From Pilosibacter fragilis (lineage in GTDB: Bacteria; Bacillota; Clostridia; Lachnospirales; Lachnospiraceae): 64,000 nt of DNA. Below the pieces are notes generated by a model that saw only the letters and a program-made list of their open reading frames with translations, had not been told where the DNA came from and searched no databases. The stretch covers positions 186,001 to 250,000 of the forward strand of contig NZ_JAVYJB010000001.1 in assembly GCF_032490495.1 (NCBI RefSeq). The letters are read 5' to 3'. How positions within the stretch are numbered: the first letter of the stretch is position 1; each line of letters starts with the position of its first letter. Position numbers and translations under genes: made by a program. Positions 38,826-46,993 of the stretch are shown one piece after another.

Positions 38826-39224
38826 CTATTTGGCAGAGAACACGGTGAATTTATCACACCGCATTCTCTTTTCTGGCGGAGCAACACGTTCATAGCCCGG
38901 TACAGGTACCATGGCTACGACGTCGCCCGGGTAAGCTTGAGCTGCGATGATGCTGCCCAAGATCACCAGACGTTCACCTGGGTTTTTAACCTCTTCAAAC
39001 CAACGCTTAATGCCAGCGATGGTCTGCTGGCCGGCCTCGTCGCCACAAAAGCTGGTAGATACGTACAGGTCATTTACCTGCGTTTCTACGGCCTTCGCGT
39101 TGACCAGAACGCCGCACTGTGGCACCTGTTTTAAGGTGCCACCAATATCCTGTAATGTAACGCTGTGCGGCGTGGTGTTTACTACCACCACACCGTTTTT
39201 GAAAGTCTCGCTTAAAAAATTCAT
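38826..39224 (-). CDS. Phage-type NTTPH protein (132 aa)
   Basis: The motif VVVNTTPHSVTLQDIGG at the N-terminus is typical of small conserved proteins of phages and plasmids with unknown function; the chain continues with an alpha/beta core (LVILGSIIAAQAYPGDVVAMVPVPG). No membrane segment is obvious. Start MNFLSETFKNG with AAGGAGG. Confidence 0.65.
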   Translation of the reverse strand: MNFLSETFKNGVVVVNTTPHSVTLQDIGGTLKQVPQCGVLVNAKAVETQVNDLYVSTSFCGDEAGQQTIAGIKRWFEEVKNPGERLVILGSIIAAQAYPGDVVAMVPVPGYERVAPPEKRMRCDKFTVFSAK

Positions 39225-39264
39225 TTTTTTCCTCCTTATGACGCCGTGTGCGTCTTGCTTTGTT

Positions 39265-39810
39265 TTAGTGAGTTTCGTTGAATATCCGGTTGTTTACAAC
39301 CAGCTCGTCCAGTGTTGCCGGAGCAAAGTTGTTGATCATACAACCGGCATTCAACGCTTTCGGCAGGTTCCGCATGATGCTGTAGGTGCTGTTTGTCTGC
39401 GCATGAATGTGCGCAAAAACATGCCGCCATCCGCGGTTCATGCCGTTCCACTCTGCCATCGGATAATGGCAGAGGACGATCTGCTTCTCGCTATCTTTGA
39501 TTTCCAGATAATACTGGATCTCATCGAAATAGCGACGAGGGCGCTCGTCCGCTAACAGTTCCGCATCATGGTTACCCACGATCAGAACTTTCCTGCCGCG
39601 CATCCGTTCCAGATAATGCCACGCCGGATATTTACTCCGGAAGCAGACATCACCCAGCACGTATACGAGATCATCGTCCTGCACGCGGGCGTTCCAGCGC
39701 TCGATCAGTCCCTCCGCCATGGTTTCTACATCCGGCCACGGCCGACAATCATACTTGATTGCGTTAAAATGACCGAAATGTAAATCCCCAGTATAATAAA
39801 TCTTTGCCAT
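39265..39810 (-). CDS. Calcineurin-like metallophosphoesterase
   Basis: 181-aa phosphoesterase with the full metal-site series: YYTGDLHFGH (Asp, His), LVYVLGDVCF (Asp), VLIVGNHDAE (Asn, His), VLCHYPM (His) and VFAHIHA (His). Length fits single-domain members. Such phage-borne enzymes act on phosphate esters of nucleotides, tRNA ends or 2',3'-cyclic phosphates; the substrate is not readable here. Confidence 0.88.
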   Translation of the reverse strand: MAKIYYTGDLHFGHFNAIKYDCRPWPDVETMAEGLIERWNARVQDDDLVYVLGDVCFRSKYPAWHYLERMRGRKVLIVGNHDAELLADERPRRYFDEIQYYLEIKDSEKQIVLCHYPMAEWNGMNRGWRHVFAHIHAQTNSTYSIMRNLPKALNAGCMINNFAPATLDELVVNNRIFNETH

Positions 39811-39882
39811 ATTTTTTTTCTCCTTACGGCACCCGTACGACCGCGGGCACCTTCCTCATCGGTTTATTTTTTTGTTATCGGG

Positions 39883-40482
39883 CTACGCAAGCAGCGTCCT
39901 CAGTTCCTCTTTCAGAACTGAAGACTCGCACTCCGCGACTTTTTTACAGGCCGCTTCATACGCTGCCAGGGCGCGCTCTGTACCGGCGTGGCCGATAGGG
40001 AAACGCCAATACAGGTGCTCCCAATCGTAGTCAACGGTCAACCACAACCAAATGTCGTTGTGGTCGCCATCGTACCCTTCGCCGGCGCCAAGCCACACAT
40101 TGATGGTCTTCCCGTCAGAAGAAACCACCTGTGCGTTGCGACCCATGGTGTACGCTTTCGCGATACACCATTCGTCTTCTGCGCCCGCACGCCAGAGTCG
40201 TGCTTGTGTGCGATCATCCCAGTCATATTTCTGGAGAGCCTTTAACACTCCCAGAACATATGCCTGGTATGTCGGTGCTGTATCGCCTTCCATTCCGGTA
40301 ACAAAAATCTTACCGAGAAGGGAAGCACTACGCAGGGCTTTGACCATGCTGCGCTGTGGGAACATTTTTAGATATTCATAGAAGAAATCATAGTTTCCTT
40401 TGATTTCAATCTGAATATCTTCCACACATCCCAGTGCTGCTGCGCGGTTGCAAATGGTGTTAATTTTTTTTATTTTTTTCAT
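39883..40482 (-). CDS. Hypothetical protein (199 aa)
   Basis: Starts MKKIKKINTICNRAAALG after AAGGAGG; the A-T-G-A overlap with the upstream 40479 frame suggests coupling. Soluble, Trp-rich C-terminal half (NDIWLWLTVDYDWEHLYWRF) with an acidic GEGYDGDHND segment. No family recognised. Confidence 0.68.
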   Translation of the reverse strand: MKKIKKINTICNRAAALGCVEDIQIEIKGNYDFFYEYLKMFPQRSMVKALRSASLLGKIFVTGMEGDTAPTYQAYVLGVLKALQKYDWDDRTQARLWRAGAEDEWCIAKAYTMGRNAQVVSSDGKTINVWLGAGEGYDGDHNDIWLWLTVDYDWEHLYWRFPIGHAGTERALAAYEAACKKVAECESSVLKEELRTLLA

Positions 40483-40781
40483 AATTTTTTCCTCCTTACG
40501 ACATTGCGCAACGCAATGCCTTCTTCATGTGTTTTTTTGATATGTTCTGTATAAATCACAGTCCATGCGCACGGCACGACTGATTGAATACGGCATCCCC
40601 AACATAAAAGACAGCTGCCATCTTGTGACAGCCTGCCATAATTTTTTACGTGGAAACCCGTATGCGTTGCGCCGAATGCGCCTGAAATTCCAAATCCACG
40701 GTTGTTCATCCGTAAATGCAACGGATTGACCAGTATATAAACGACCATTGACATGGTCGGTTCAATACAGCATTCCCTCAT
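40479..40781 (-). CDS. Doubtful ORF in a duplicated segment (100 aa)
   Basis: The frame has four Cys residues (LSQDGSCLLCWGCRIQSVVPC), no ribosome binding site, and ends in an ATGA overlap with the next gene. The DNA at about 40590-40690 is an imperfect copy of 40770-40880 that codes for the 48-aa gene; a better-matching peptide (KMAAVFYVGDAVFNQS) is in another frame after a one-base deletion. So this region is probably a decayed duplicate, though the present frame cannot be excluded. Confidence 0.3.
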   Translation of the reverse strand: MRECCIEPTMSMVVYILVNPLHLRMNNRGFGISGAFGATHTGFHVKNYGRLSQDGSCLLCWGCRIQSVVPCAWTVIYTEHIKKTHEEGIALRNVVRRKKL

Positions 40782-40908
40782 AAAAGACAGCCGTCATCTT
40801 TGCGACGGTCTGACGTGATTTTTTATGAAACAATCTGTATGCGTCGGTGCCGGATGCACCTTTCCATTCTGTCAGCAGAATTTCTGCTGTAACCATTGTT
40901 GTTTTCAT
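40762..40908 (-). CDS. Small hypothetical protein (48 aa)
   Basis: Starts MKTTMVTAEILLTEWKG with AAGGAATTGGAG upstream, 30 bases after a CCATAATT motif; the extension to 40968 has no site. Basic C-terminal half ends in KMTAVFYEGMLY, which recurs in the neighbouring degenerate copy. No function evident. Confidence 0.6.
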   Translation of the reverse strand: MKTTMVTAEILLTEWKGASGTDAYRLFHKKSRQTVAKMTAVFYEGMLY

Positions 40909-40937
40909 GGCTCCAATTCCTTGTATCAAACTGGAAT

Positions 40938-40946
40938 AATTATGGA
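40938..40946 (-). promoter_or_regulatory. CCATAATT operon motif
   Basis: CTTCCATAATTATTCC in coding orientation, 30 bases before the ATG at 40908. Confidence 0.62.
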
Positions 40947-40974
40947 AGGTGATATTCAGCGGCAACAAAATTTC

Positions 40975-41973
40975 TTACGTGTTAATTTTCCCAAATCGAA
41001 TACTTTCCACCGGGTGATACGATGATTGAAACAAGGAATACGGCATATCACAGTAAAGTTCCGATTTTGTTTCCACATACATAGTCGGATCCGTATAGCG
41101 CCAGATTCCTTCCTCGTCCCGCCACCGCAACATAGTATGGAAAGCACCGTCAGAATACCGCTGTACCACCAGGCACTCAGTTTCCATGCCGGATTCTCTC
41201 AGAATGGTGCGTACTGTACGGGCGAACTGCCAGCAGACCATCCGTTTCCGTTCCACCGCAGTATCGAGGCTTGCGTAGATATAACTTTCATCAAATGTGG
41301 TATCATCCAATTTATGCACTGCCTGGATCACCTTTGCGAGCCTGGAACATCCATTAATCGTTCCATATGTCTGGATGATTTTGTTTTTACAGTCATTTTG
41401 CTTATCCGCAGTTTTCTCCCATTGAACTATCCATTTCACTTTTCGAGCAGCGGGTCCGATGACCTGGCTGATACCGGGAACGTCTTCATCTGTCATCCGG
41501 TACTGACGCACATAATAACTTTCCCAGTCGATCAGCGCCTGGTCTGTTACAAATGAAAGTGCCTCGCCATTTTCATACGCAATACTTCTAACAAGATTTT
41601 CTTCCGGGTTCAGATTGGCACCATTGATCATTCTGCCGTCTGCGGCAAGGTAGGAGTCATCCTGTTTCTGATTTGTTGCAACGCCGGTTTGTAACCCTGG
41701 TGCGGTGTAATACAGTTCGCCATTGGACATGTCGATACCCCACCCTTCCCGGGCACCATTAGGGCCACATAGAAAAATCCCGTGTCCCGTATCAGTCAAT
41801 GTCTGAGTCTGGGATATATCTGTCTGTTTCTTTGCGCTTTGAATGAGCATGGCAGTTGTATCTGCTTCGCACGCATATACGGGGAATGCGCTGCATAACT
41901 GGGCAGGAATCCATGTGACGGCCAGAACAGCCACAAAGGATATTTTTAATCTGTTCCACTTCTTATTCTGCAT
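40975..41973 (-). CDS. Secreted transglutaminase-like protein
   Basis: 332 aa. Residues 1-35 are a signal peptide (LKISFVAVLAVTWIPAQLC, cleavage after YAC or SAF). The C-terminal half has the transglutaminase/protease-like triad: Cys in MVCWQFARTVRTIL, His in GAFHTMLRW and Asp in WRYTDPTMY. The middle contains polar segments (QTDISQTQTLTDTGHG). It would act outside the membrane, perhaps as a cysteine peptidase or crosslinking enzyme. It lies directly after the membrane J-domain gene and before an operon of unknowns, and the two may act together. Confidence 0.82.
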   Translation of the reverse strand: MQNKKWNRLKISFVAVLAVTWIPAQLCSAFPVYACEADTTAMLIQSAKKQTDISQTQTLTDTGHGIFLCGPNGAREGWGIDMSNGELYYTAPGLQTGVATNQKQDDSYLAADGRMINGANLNPEENLVRSIAYENGEALSFVTDQALIDWESYYVRQYRMTDEDVPGISQVIGPAARKVKWIVQWEKTADKQNDCKNKIIQTYGTINGCSRLAKVIQAVHKLDDTTFDESYIYASLDTAVERKRMVCWQFARTVRTILRESGMETECLVVQRYSDGAFHTMLRWRDEEGIWRYTDPTMYVETKSELYCDMPYSLFQSSYHPVESIRFGKINT

Positions 41974-41982
41974 ACGCCCCTC

Positions 41983-42702
41983 CTACTCCACATCATCGTA
42001 AAGATGCCCTGCGTGCCACAGTTTGACAATCTCTTCCATGTTCTCCATTTCTTTTTGCGCCCGAATGAATTCTTCATTGGTTCCGCCGTTATCCGGATGG
42101 TATTTTTTCAGGTACGCATTACGTGCGTGCTTAAATTCTTCCATTGATGGGATCTGCGAAAAACCCAGAGATTTCGCGTAATCCTGTATCTGCTGAATGG
42201 CCTTTTGTCTGGCCTCTTCCTGTTCCGTTTCCTCATAATATTGCTGTGCTTCCCAAACCATCCTGTTGATTCGATCTGTATCTTCCTGGTACTGTTTCTC
42301 TTTTTCTTTTTGAGCTTTTTTCGCCGCTGTATGCCCGGTAATTTTCAGAAAGAATCTTGTGATGTAATAGGGAACAAGCAGATGGATCATTGGTATGGCA
42401 ATCAAAATTACAGATGGTATACCAACGATTACTCCGAGACAACGACACAACACAGAGAGAAATCCGAATGGCAATTTATCTGCTATTTTCCAAAGTGTCA
42501 TTACAATAAATACCAATCCAAATGCACCAAGCACAAAGGAACAAAATAACCATCTGACATCGAACGGTGCCAATGGGTCCACGATTTTGCGATACAGTAT
42601 TGGTAAAAATTCAAAATACATAGCATAGGCCAGTATGTAGAGAAATCCTACCAATGCATCATTGAACGGTACCTGATAGAATTTTTTCTTGTGTTCTGAC
42701 AT
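41983..42702 (-). CDS. Membrane-anchored J-domain protein
   Basis: 239 aa from MSEHKKKFYQ (AAGGAG upstream). Residues about 15-115 hold three or four membrane helices (LVGFLYILAYAMYFEFLPIL, WLFCSFVLGAFGLVFIVMTL, VIVGIPSVILIAIPMIHLLV). A Gln/Glu-rich coiled segment follows and then a C-terminal J domain with the essential HPD in AYLKKYHPDNGGTNEEFIRA. J domains stimulate Hsp70 (DnaK). Such a protein may recruit host chaperone to the membrane; the substrate is unknown. Confidence 0.85.
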   Translation of the reverse strand: MSEHKKKFYQVPFNDALVGFLYILAYAMYFEFLPILYRKIVDPLAPFDVRWLFCSFVLGAFGLVFIVMTLWKIADKLPFGFLSVLCRCLGVIVGIPSVILIAIPMIHLLVPYYITRFFLKITGHTAAKKAQKEKEKQYQEDTDRINRMVWEAQQYYEETEQEEARQKAIQQIQDYAKSLGFSQIPSMEEFKHARNAYLKKYHPDNGGTNEEFIRAQKEMENMEEIVKLWHAGHLYDDVE

Positions 42703-42752
42703 AATGTTCTCCTTCCAGATATCCACAGAATACGGTGTTTTTTGACTAAGCC

Positions 42753-42761
42753 AATTATGGA
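42753..42761 (-). promoter_or_regulatory. CCATAATT operon motif
   Basis: CTTCCATAATTGGC in coding orientation, 51 bases before the ATG at 42702. Confidence 0.62.
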
Positions 42762-42790
42762 AGGAACAGGCAGTTTTTTGGATTTTTGCG

Positions 42791-42823
42791 CAAAAAAACA
42801 GACAGCTTTATGCTGCCTGTTTT
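42791..42823 (-). terminator. Terminator after the DUF2493 gene
   Basis: Minus strand AAACAGGCAGC-ATAA-AGCTGTCTGTTT followed by TTTT. Confidence 0.86.
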
Positions 42824-42829
42824 AGAGAG

Positions 42830-43239
42830 CTAGGAATCATACCGGATAACCCGGACAAATGTACGTCCATTATCTGCGGTATTGATCATGTTTTTAGTCC
42901 CACGGCTTTTCCCGTCCCAGAACGCGACAAGTGCCGGAATACCTTCCTTTGCATATGACATCATCTGGGCATTACGCATTGGTCCTGCCATTTTCCCATA
43001 TTTATTCCACTCCGCTGGGAATCTGCGGAGTGGCAATTTTCGTTCCATGGCGTACCGGATGCCAATCTGGTCAGCTCCCTTTGCGTCGCCGGAAATAATG
43101 ACAATATGTGCACCCGGATAATCTTCCTGCAGTCCAAACACGATTCGATCCAACTTTTCCTTTGCCAGTTTATAATCATGAAAGGTACGGGATCCGGCTA
43201 CAATCAGTCGGATCTCATAAATTCTGTTAGTTCTCGCAT
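42830..43239 (-). CDS. DUF2493/SLOG-like protein with a frame problem at its start
   Basis: The body matches DUF2493 (YspA-like) of the SLOG superfamily, predicted to bind nucleotides: IVAGSRTFHDYKLAKEK, then HIVIISGDAKGADQIGIRYA, PLRRFPAEWNKYGKMAGPMRN and VAFWDGKSRGTKNMI. The well-placed ATG (GGAGGACA-ATG at 43239) opens MRELTEFMRSD and stops; IVAGS is in another frame that has no ATG. Either a one-base indel near 43200-43222 or a non-standard start explains it. If inactivated it is recent, since the rest is well preserved. Confidence 0.72.
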
Positions 43240-43970
43240 TGTCCTCCTACATCGATTCCATCAATGAAAAATTTCACGCTATCGAGCTTGTGTAGGCAGT
43301 CATGTAATGTGTAATGTTTTTCCTGCGCCAGTACGTTAGTTCCATCAGGTAACGCGATGACAATCGCAAAATCATCCCAATATTCCGGGAGAGTTTCTCT
43401 ACTTACCTCAATTAAGATAGATGAACGATAACGTTCTGCGGCCCATTGGATTCCATCATACTGACTCGCATCTTCCGTATTTACATAACGTTCAAAAGCC
43501 AAGACTGCAGCTCTTTTTGCATCTTTCTCATACATGCCATACTGGGTTTCCAGTTCAGATTGCATAAAACTGCGGATAGCATCGTTATAGATCTTGCGGT
43601 TCAGGCCACGGCGATAGACTTCTTTTAACAGAACTTTTTCATCCATCTGATGGGCGTGGTATTCTTCTTCACCAAGACACTCATACACTCCGTTATGGAA
43701 CAGATAAGCACCTTCCGCATCACCGTAATAATGGATTTCGAAGTCCACATCCAAATGTTTCTTCTGGCATGCTTCCGCGATCTTATCAATCTGCTGCTCG
43801 ATGTCACCGTTGCAGTCATTGAGCTCCAGACAGAATTGTCCATTCGATTCATAAGCATCATCCGAATCAAAACCATACGGATCGAGTTCTTCATGATTTA
43901 AAATCTCCACCAGCTTGCTCATATCTTCCATGGTTTTGGTTACAAAAGTTCCCTCATTATAATAAGTCAT
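43227..43970 (-). CDS. Acidic hypothetical protein (247 aa)
   Basis: Starts MTYYNEGTFVTKTMED after GGAGGAAAAACG. Acidic N-terminus (NHEELDPYGFDSDDAYES) and helix-rich centre (DAIRSFMQSELETQYGMYEKD); the end DVGGQCEN overlaps the next start. No membrane part and no catalytic motif. Function unknown. Confidence 0.7.
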   Translation of the reverse strand: MTYYNEGTFVTKTMEDMSKLVEILNHEELDPYGFDSDDAYESNGQFCLELNDCNGDIEQQIDKIAEACQKKHLDVDFEIHYYGDAEGAYLFHNGVYECLGEEEYHAHQMDEKVLLKEVYRRGLNRKIYNDAIRSFMQSELETQYGMYEKDAKRAAVLAFERYVNTEDASQYDGIQWAAERYRSSILIEVSRETLPEYWDDFAIVIALPDGTNVLAQEKHYTLHDCLHKLDSVKFFIDGIDVGGQCEN

Positions 43971-44015
43971 CGTTTTTCCTCCTGCTCTTTTTTGTACATC
44001 TGTCTCTTATGATGG

Positions 44016-44024
44016 AAATCATGG
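44016..44024 (-). promoter_or_regulatory. Variant CCATGATT motif
   Basis: ATCCATGATTTCC in coding orientation, 46 bases before the ATG at 43970; one base differs from the consensus. It overlaps the stop of the upstream gene. Confidence 0.45.
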
Positions 44025-44783
44025 ATTGTTGCCATTGCCTTGCTCAGCAAAGAATTCGTCGTACCCGGTAAAGACCGTACGATCCTGTTCCTTGTAATCT
44101 TCCTGGCGGACATCCTGCCAGCAGCGGCATACCAGTACACCCTTTTCAGCTGCCTCCGGGTTTTTGCATTCCGGAAATTCCGTATGTGAAAAGTCGATTA
44201 ACAAAAGCGGAGCTGACATTACCTTTCCTTCCCGTTCCAAATCCACAAAAATTCCTGGGTAATCCGGATCGGAGGACGGGTAAGCGTGCATAATACCCAC
44301 CGGCGTTTCCACATATATTACCGGTTCCGGTGTTTTTGCGCTTTTCCCGTCATGTTCTGTTCCCAGCATGAGCACAGCTTTCACCTTATCACTGAAATGA
44401 TAAAGATCATCATGTTTATGCCACAAAGTGTTGATGATCAATTCGCCAAGTTTTTCATCTGGGTAGGAACTCGTCCATTCTCCGTCTTTCAGATGCTTTT
44501 CATCACCAAAGCAAGCAACTGTCTGTCCATTAATACGCACAAGAATTTCCCCCTGTGTTGCACCCATGTTAATGCGGTCAGCTTCAATCACCCACTTGCC
44601 ACTCGGTTTTGGTTTTCTGTCATAGATTGCTTTTATAACATCATCAGGCAGACTGGATTTTCGGCAGCACCACTCAATTTCCGCTGTATAGTCATTGATG
44701 ATGGCAACTTCCTTTTCGCCCCAATGCCAGTGCGTTCCGTCTGCGTATGCATAACCTTTCAGATCTTTTTCTGCAACTTTCAT
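44019..44783 (-). CDS. Hypothetical protein (254 aa)
   Basis: Starts MKVAEKDLKGYAYADGTHW after AAAGGAG. Beta-rich N-terminal half with GKWVIEADRINMGATQGEIL and YVETPVGIMHAYPSSDPDYPG, Cys/Glu-rich C-terminus. No family recognised; soluble. Confidence 0.68.
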   Translation of the reverse strand: MKVAEKDLKGYAYADGTHWHWGEKEVAIINDYTAEIEWCCRKSSLPDDVIKAIYDRKPKPSGKWVIEADRINMGATQGEILVRINGQTVACFGDEKHLKDGEWTSSYPDEKLGELIINTLWHKHDDLYHFSDKVKAVLMLGTEHDGKSAKTPEPVIYVETPVGIMHAYPSSDPDYPGIFVDLEREGKVMSAPLLLIDFSHTEFPECKNPEAAEKGVLVCRCWQDVRQEDYKEQDRTVFTGYDEFFAEQGNGNNP

Positions 44784-44832
44784 CTTTTTTCTCCTTTACT
44801 TTAGGCTCAGTTTTCCTGTTCTGCTCGTTTTT

Positions 44833-44955
44833 TTAACATACCTCGCCACTGCTTTCATTTTTCCATGCTCCGGTATACAGATTTAATCCGTTCTGTCCGT
44901 TATTTTCATCGAAATAATACCAGCCTTCCTGATCCATGTAACACGGCACGTGAAG
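44833..44955 (-). pseudogene. 3' remnant of a gene cut by the TnpB element
   Basis: The peptide CYMDQEGWYYFDENNGQNGL and the ending WKNESSGEVC look like a genuine protein C-terminus with a normal stop, but upstream the frame runs into transposon end sequence. 44784-44832 contains nothing recognisable. Confidence 0.5.
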
Positions 44956-45240
44956 TCGTCTCTCATGACTGAAGCCACGAGCTTCCGGTATCCGGTCGGA
45001 TCCCGTTCCTGAAAAGCTCTGCCATGAAAGTGTCCCGGTAGCCGGATTTCCTGTCCGGTTGGAGCCTTTAGGGCTCCCGGGCTGCCCTTCCTCCATACAG
45101 GCTGAACTCAGTTACTTTGCCGCGTTACGCCGCAAGCACCGCATTCAGCTTAATTAACGAGGATAAGGTACACTGACTTCGATGGGCAAGTTCCGGTACT
45201 TTTGCCGCAACTGCCTGCCCTGCCGTTACCGGAAGGGTCT
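44956..45240 (-). ncRNA. Predicted omega (reRNA-type) guide RNA of the TnpB element
   Basis: In TnpB systems the guide RNA derives from the 3' end of tnpB and the right end, with the guide taken from DNA beyond the right end. This segment is GC-rich, has several dyads (CCGGAAGC/GCTTCCGG, CGGGATCCGACCGG region) and is largely conserved in the decayed copy at 9470-9600. Confidence 0.4.
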
Positions 45241-46453
45241 TTAAGAGTTCCCGGATATAATATCGGGAACCGATGTTATAAGATGCGTTCAGGTCGCAGT
45301 TGTACTGCTTCCCGGTCGGAAACCGGCAGAGGCTGTAGCTTGGAAGCTCTGCCTCTTTCCCGCGCTGTACGCGGCCGGTACCGTCAAACGCAAGTCTCGA
45401 TGTATTCCAGGCACAGACCCGGGCGATCCGGATCATGTTCCGGTGGGCCTTATTCACGACCATGGCCTGTATGTATTTCGCCCGCCAGAGGTGGAGCCGC
45501 TGCTTCTTGCTGCCGCGCTTCTTTCCGGCGAGATCCAGGTGTTCCATGACGATGCAGTCCACATCATACTTTATGGCCGTATCCACGATGAACCGGGCGG
45601 TCTTGACCGCAATGTCATCGTTGATGCCCTTTGCCTGTTTCCAGAGACCTGGTGTTTTATGGGCACAGAGCTTCTGTGCATGCTTGATGTGGCTGATCGC
45701 ATGCTCCAGGGAGTCGTATTCTCTCGGAAGGGAAAGAAATTCCCTCCCGAGGACCGCGCCCTCCGGAGTCATGATGCTGCACGTACACGCACTGTTCAGT
45801 CCCAGATCTACGGCCAGGATGCGGGTATTTTTGATAGAAACTTCCGGGAGTTTGACTGCTGTCTGGAACACGAAATCCAGAAACCATTTCTTCCCGCGTT
45901 TCTGTAAGGTCGGCACGCATTCCTTGTAATTTGTACAGTGATGCTTGATATAATCCACATCACTTTTTCGAAGATCCATCAGAACCCAGTCCCAGGTATT
46001 ACGGATAAAAACTTTCAGCGCCGCCTGATACATCCCGGTACGGACAAACATGCCGGACCGGTACATGGCCGGATACACAAAGCCTGTCTGCGGCAGCGAT
46101 GGTTTATCTCCGCGTTTCTCCGGATCTGTCGCCTCCCAGTTTGCCAGATTACTGCGATAGGACGAAACCTTACCAAGCGCTTCCGCAATGGCCGCCCGGC
46201 GCAGATAACTTGGGAACTTGTAGAATCTCACCGAGAAGTCGTATGGAACAACAAGGTTCTGTTTCGTTTTAACCGTAAGTGATTCCACAAAACCGGAACG
46301 GTTCTTCTGTCCCTGAATGACAGAAATATACTTCCATTCTTTCAGGCATACAGCCACGAAGAAGGAGACTGCCTGACGGTACAGACGGACAGTTTCGTCG
46401 AAAACGCGGTTAAATCCCTTGGTTCGGACACAGTATGTCATACTGAGCTTCAT
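45125..46453 (-). CDS. tnpB: TnpB RNA-guided nuclease
   Basis: 442 aa. The RuvC-like triad is intact: Asp in ILAVDLGLNSACT (about residue 219), Glu in DCIVMEHLDLAGKKRG (about 305) and Asp in YNCDLNASYNIGSRY (about 390). A wedge/REC-type helical N-terminus (FYKFPSYLRRAAIAEALGK) precedes it. The zinc finger normally between RuvC-II and III is replaced by NTSRLAFDGTGRVQRG, with only scattered Cys. TnpB cuts DNA using a guide RNA and helps the element persist after excision. Start at MKLSMTYCVR after AAAGGAGG; a CCATAATT motif lies 23 bases upstream. Confidence 0.93.
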   Translation of the reverse strand: MKLSMTYCVRTKGFNRVFDETVRLYRQAVSFFVAVCLKEWKYISVIQGQKNRSGFVESLTVKTKQNLVVPYDFSVRFYKFPSYLRRAAIAEALGKVSSYRSNLANWEATDPEKRGDKPSLPQTGFVYPAMYRSGMFVRTGMYQAALKVFIRNTWDWVLMDLRKSDVDYIKHHCTNYKECVPTLQKRGKKWFLDFVFQTAVKLPEVSIKNTRILAVDLGLNSACTCSIMTPEGAVLGREFLSLPREYDSLEHAISHIKHAQKLCAHKTPGLWKQAKGINDDIAVKTARFIVDTAIKYDVDCIVMEHLDLAGKKRGSKKQRLHLWRAKYIQAMVVNKAHRNMIRIARVCAWNTSRLAFDGTGRVQRGKEAELPSYSLCRFPTGKQYNCDLNASYNIGSRYYIRELLKTLPVTAGQAVAAKVPELAHRSQCTLSSLIKLNAVLAA

Positions 46454-46475
46454 ACGGCAGCCTCCTTTCTGTGGT

Positions 46476-46484
46476 AATTATGGA
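46476..46484 (-). promoter_or_regulatory. CCATAATT motif before tnpB
   Basis: CTCCATAATTACCACAG in coding orientation, 23 bases before the tnpB ATG and inside the element, so tnpB appears wired into the replicon's expression system. Confidence 0.6.
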
Positions 46485-46511
46485 GCAAATGCCGCGGAAA
46501 TTGACAATCGC

Positions 46512-46976
46512 CTAACTCACGACTGAAGTCACGAGTATGCGACGACTGATCTCCGCTTCTTCAACGGAACATAATCTTTCCATACCGTTTTCAATGATCT
46601 TATACATCTCGGCCTCCGTTTTTTTATTTTTTTTGACTTCATCGGCCGCTTCTTTCAGCTGTGTCAGAGCATCTTCACATTTCTTTTCCAGTTCGTTGAT
46701 TTCTTTCTGGATTGAAGCAATTCGTTCATCATTTTCACCCTTTTCTCTTCGAATCCAAACAATCCAACTCCGTTGACTTTCAATTTCCTGGATGTCATAC
46801 ATGAGATCATAGACTCCAATATCCCGAAGATGCTGAAGTTTGGCCCTGTAATCTTTCCGATCCTGACAGTTGCATCCATCATCCTCCTCAAACAGGCAGT
46901 CCCTGCATGGATCTTTTGGAAATCCCTTCCGGATCAATGCCAGTTTTTCTTCTGCTGATTCTATTTTTTTCTCCAT
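46512..46976 (-). CDS. Coiled-coil protein with a Cys cluster (154 aa), C-terminus altered
   Basis: Starts MEKKIESAEEKLALIRKG (GGGAG upstream). A metal-type Cys cluster CRDCLFEEDDGCNC at about residues 24-37, then a long coiled coil (EIESQRSWIVWIRREKGEND to VKKNKKTEAEMYKIIE). The last nine residues are encoded by the transposon left end. Original length unknown; 44833-44955 might be its lost tail, but that is inference. Confidence 0.65.
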   Translation of the reverse strand: MEKKIESAEEKLALIRKGFPKDPCRDCLFEEDDGCNCQDRKDYRAKLQHLRDIGVYDLMYDIQEIESQRSWIVWIRREKGENDERIASIQKEINELEKKCEDALTQLKEAADEVKKNKKTEAEMYKIIENGMERLCSVEEAEISRRILVTSVVS

Positions 46977-46993
46977 AATGCTTCTCCCTTTCC

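Larger units (their letters stand above)
44955..46546 (-). mobile_element. Intact IS200/IS605-group TnpB-only element
   Basis: Right-end hairpin CTCGTGGCTTCAGTCATGAG near 44960 and left-end hairpin CTCGTGACTTCAGTCGTGAG at 46510-46530 bracket a full tnpB. There is no tnpA. The left end forms the last codons of the 46512 gene (RILVTSVVS), so insertion altered that gene's C-terminus. Confidence 0.7.

Noticed and set aside
45125..46546. Complete IS200/IS605 insertion with transposase
   Set aside because: No Y1-type TnpA (HUH) frame is present; only tnpB and the end hairpins are seen.
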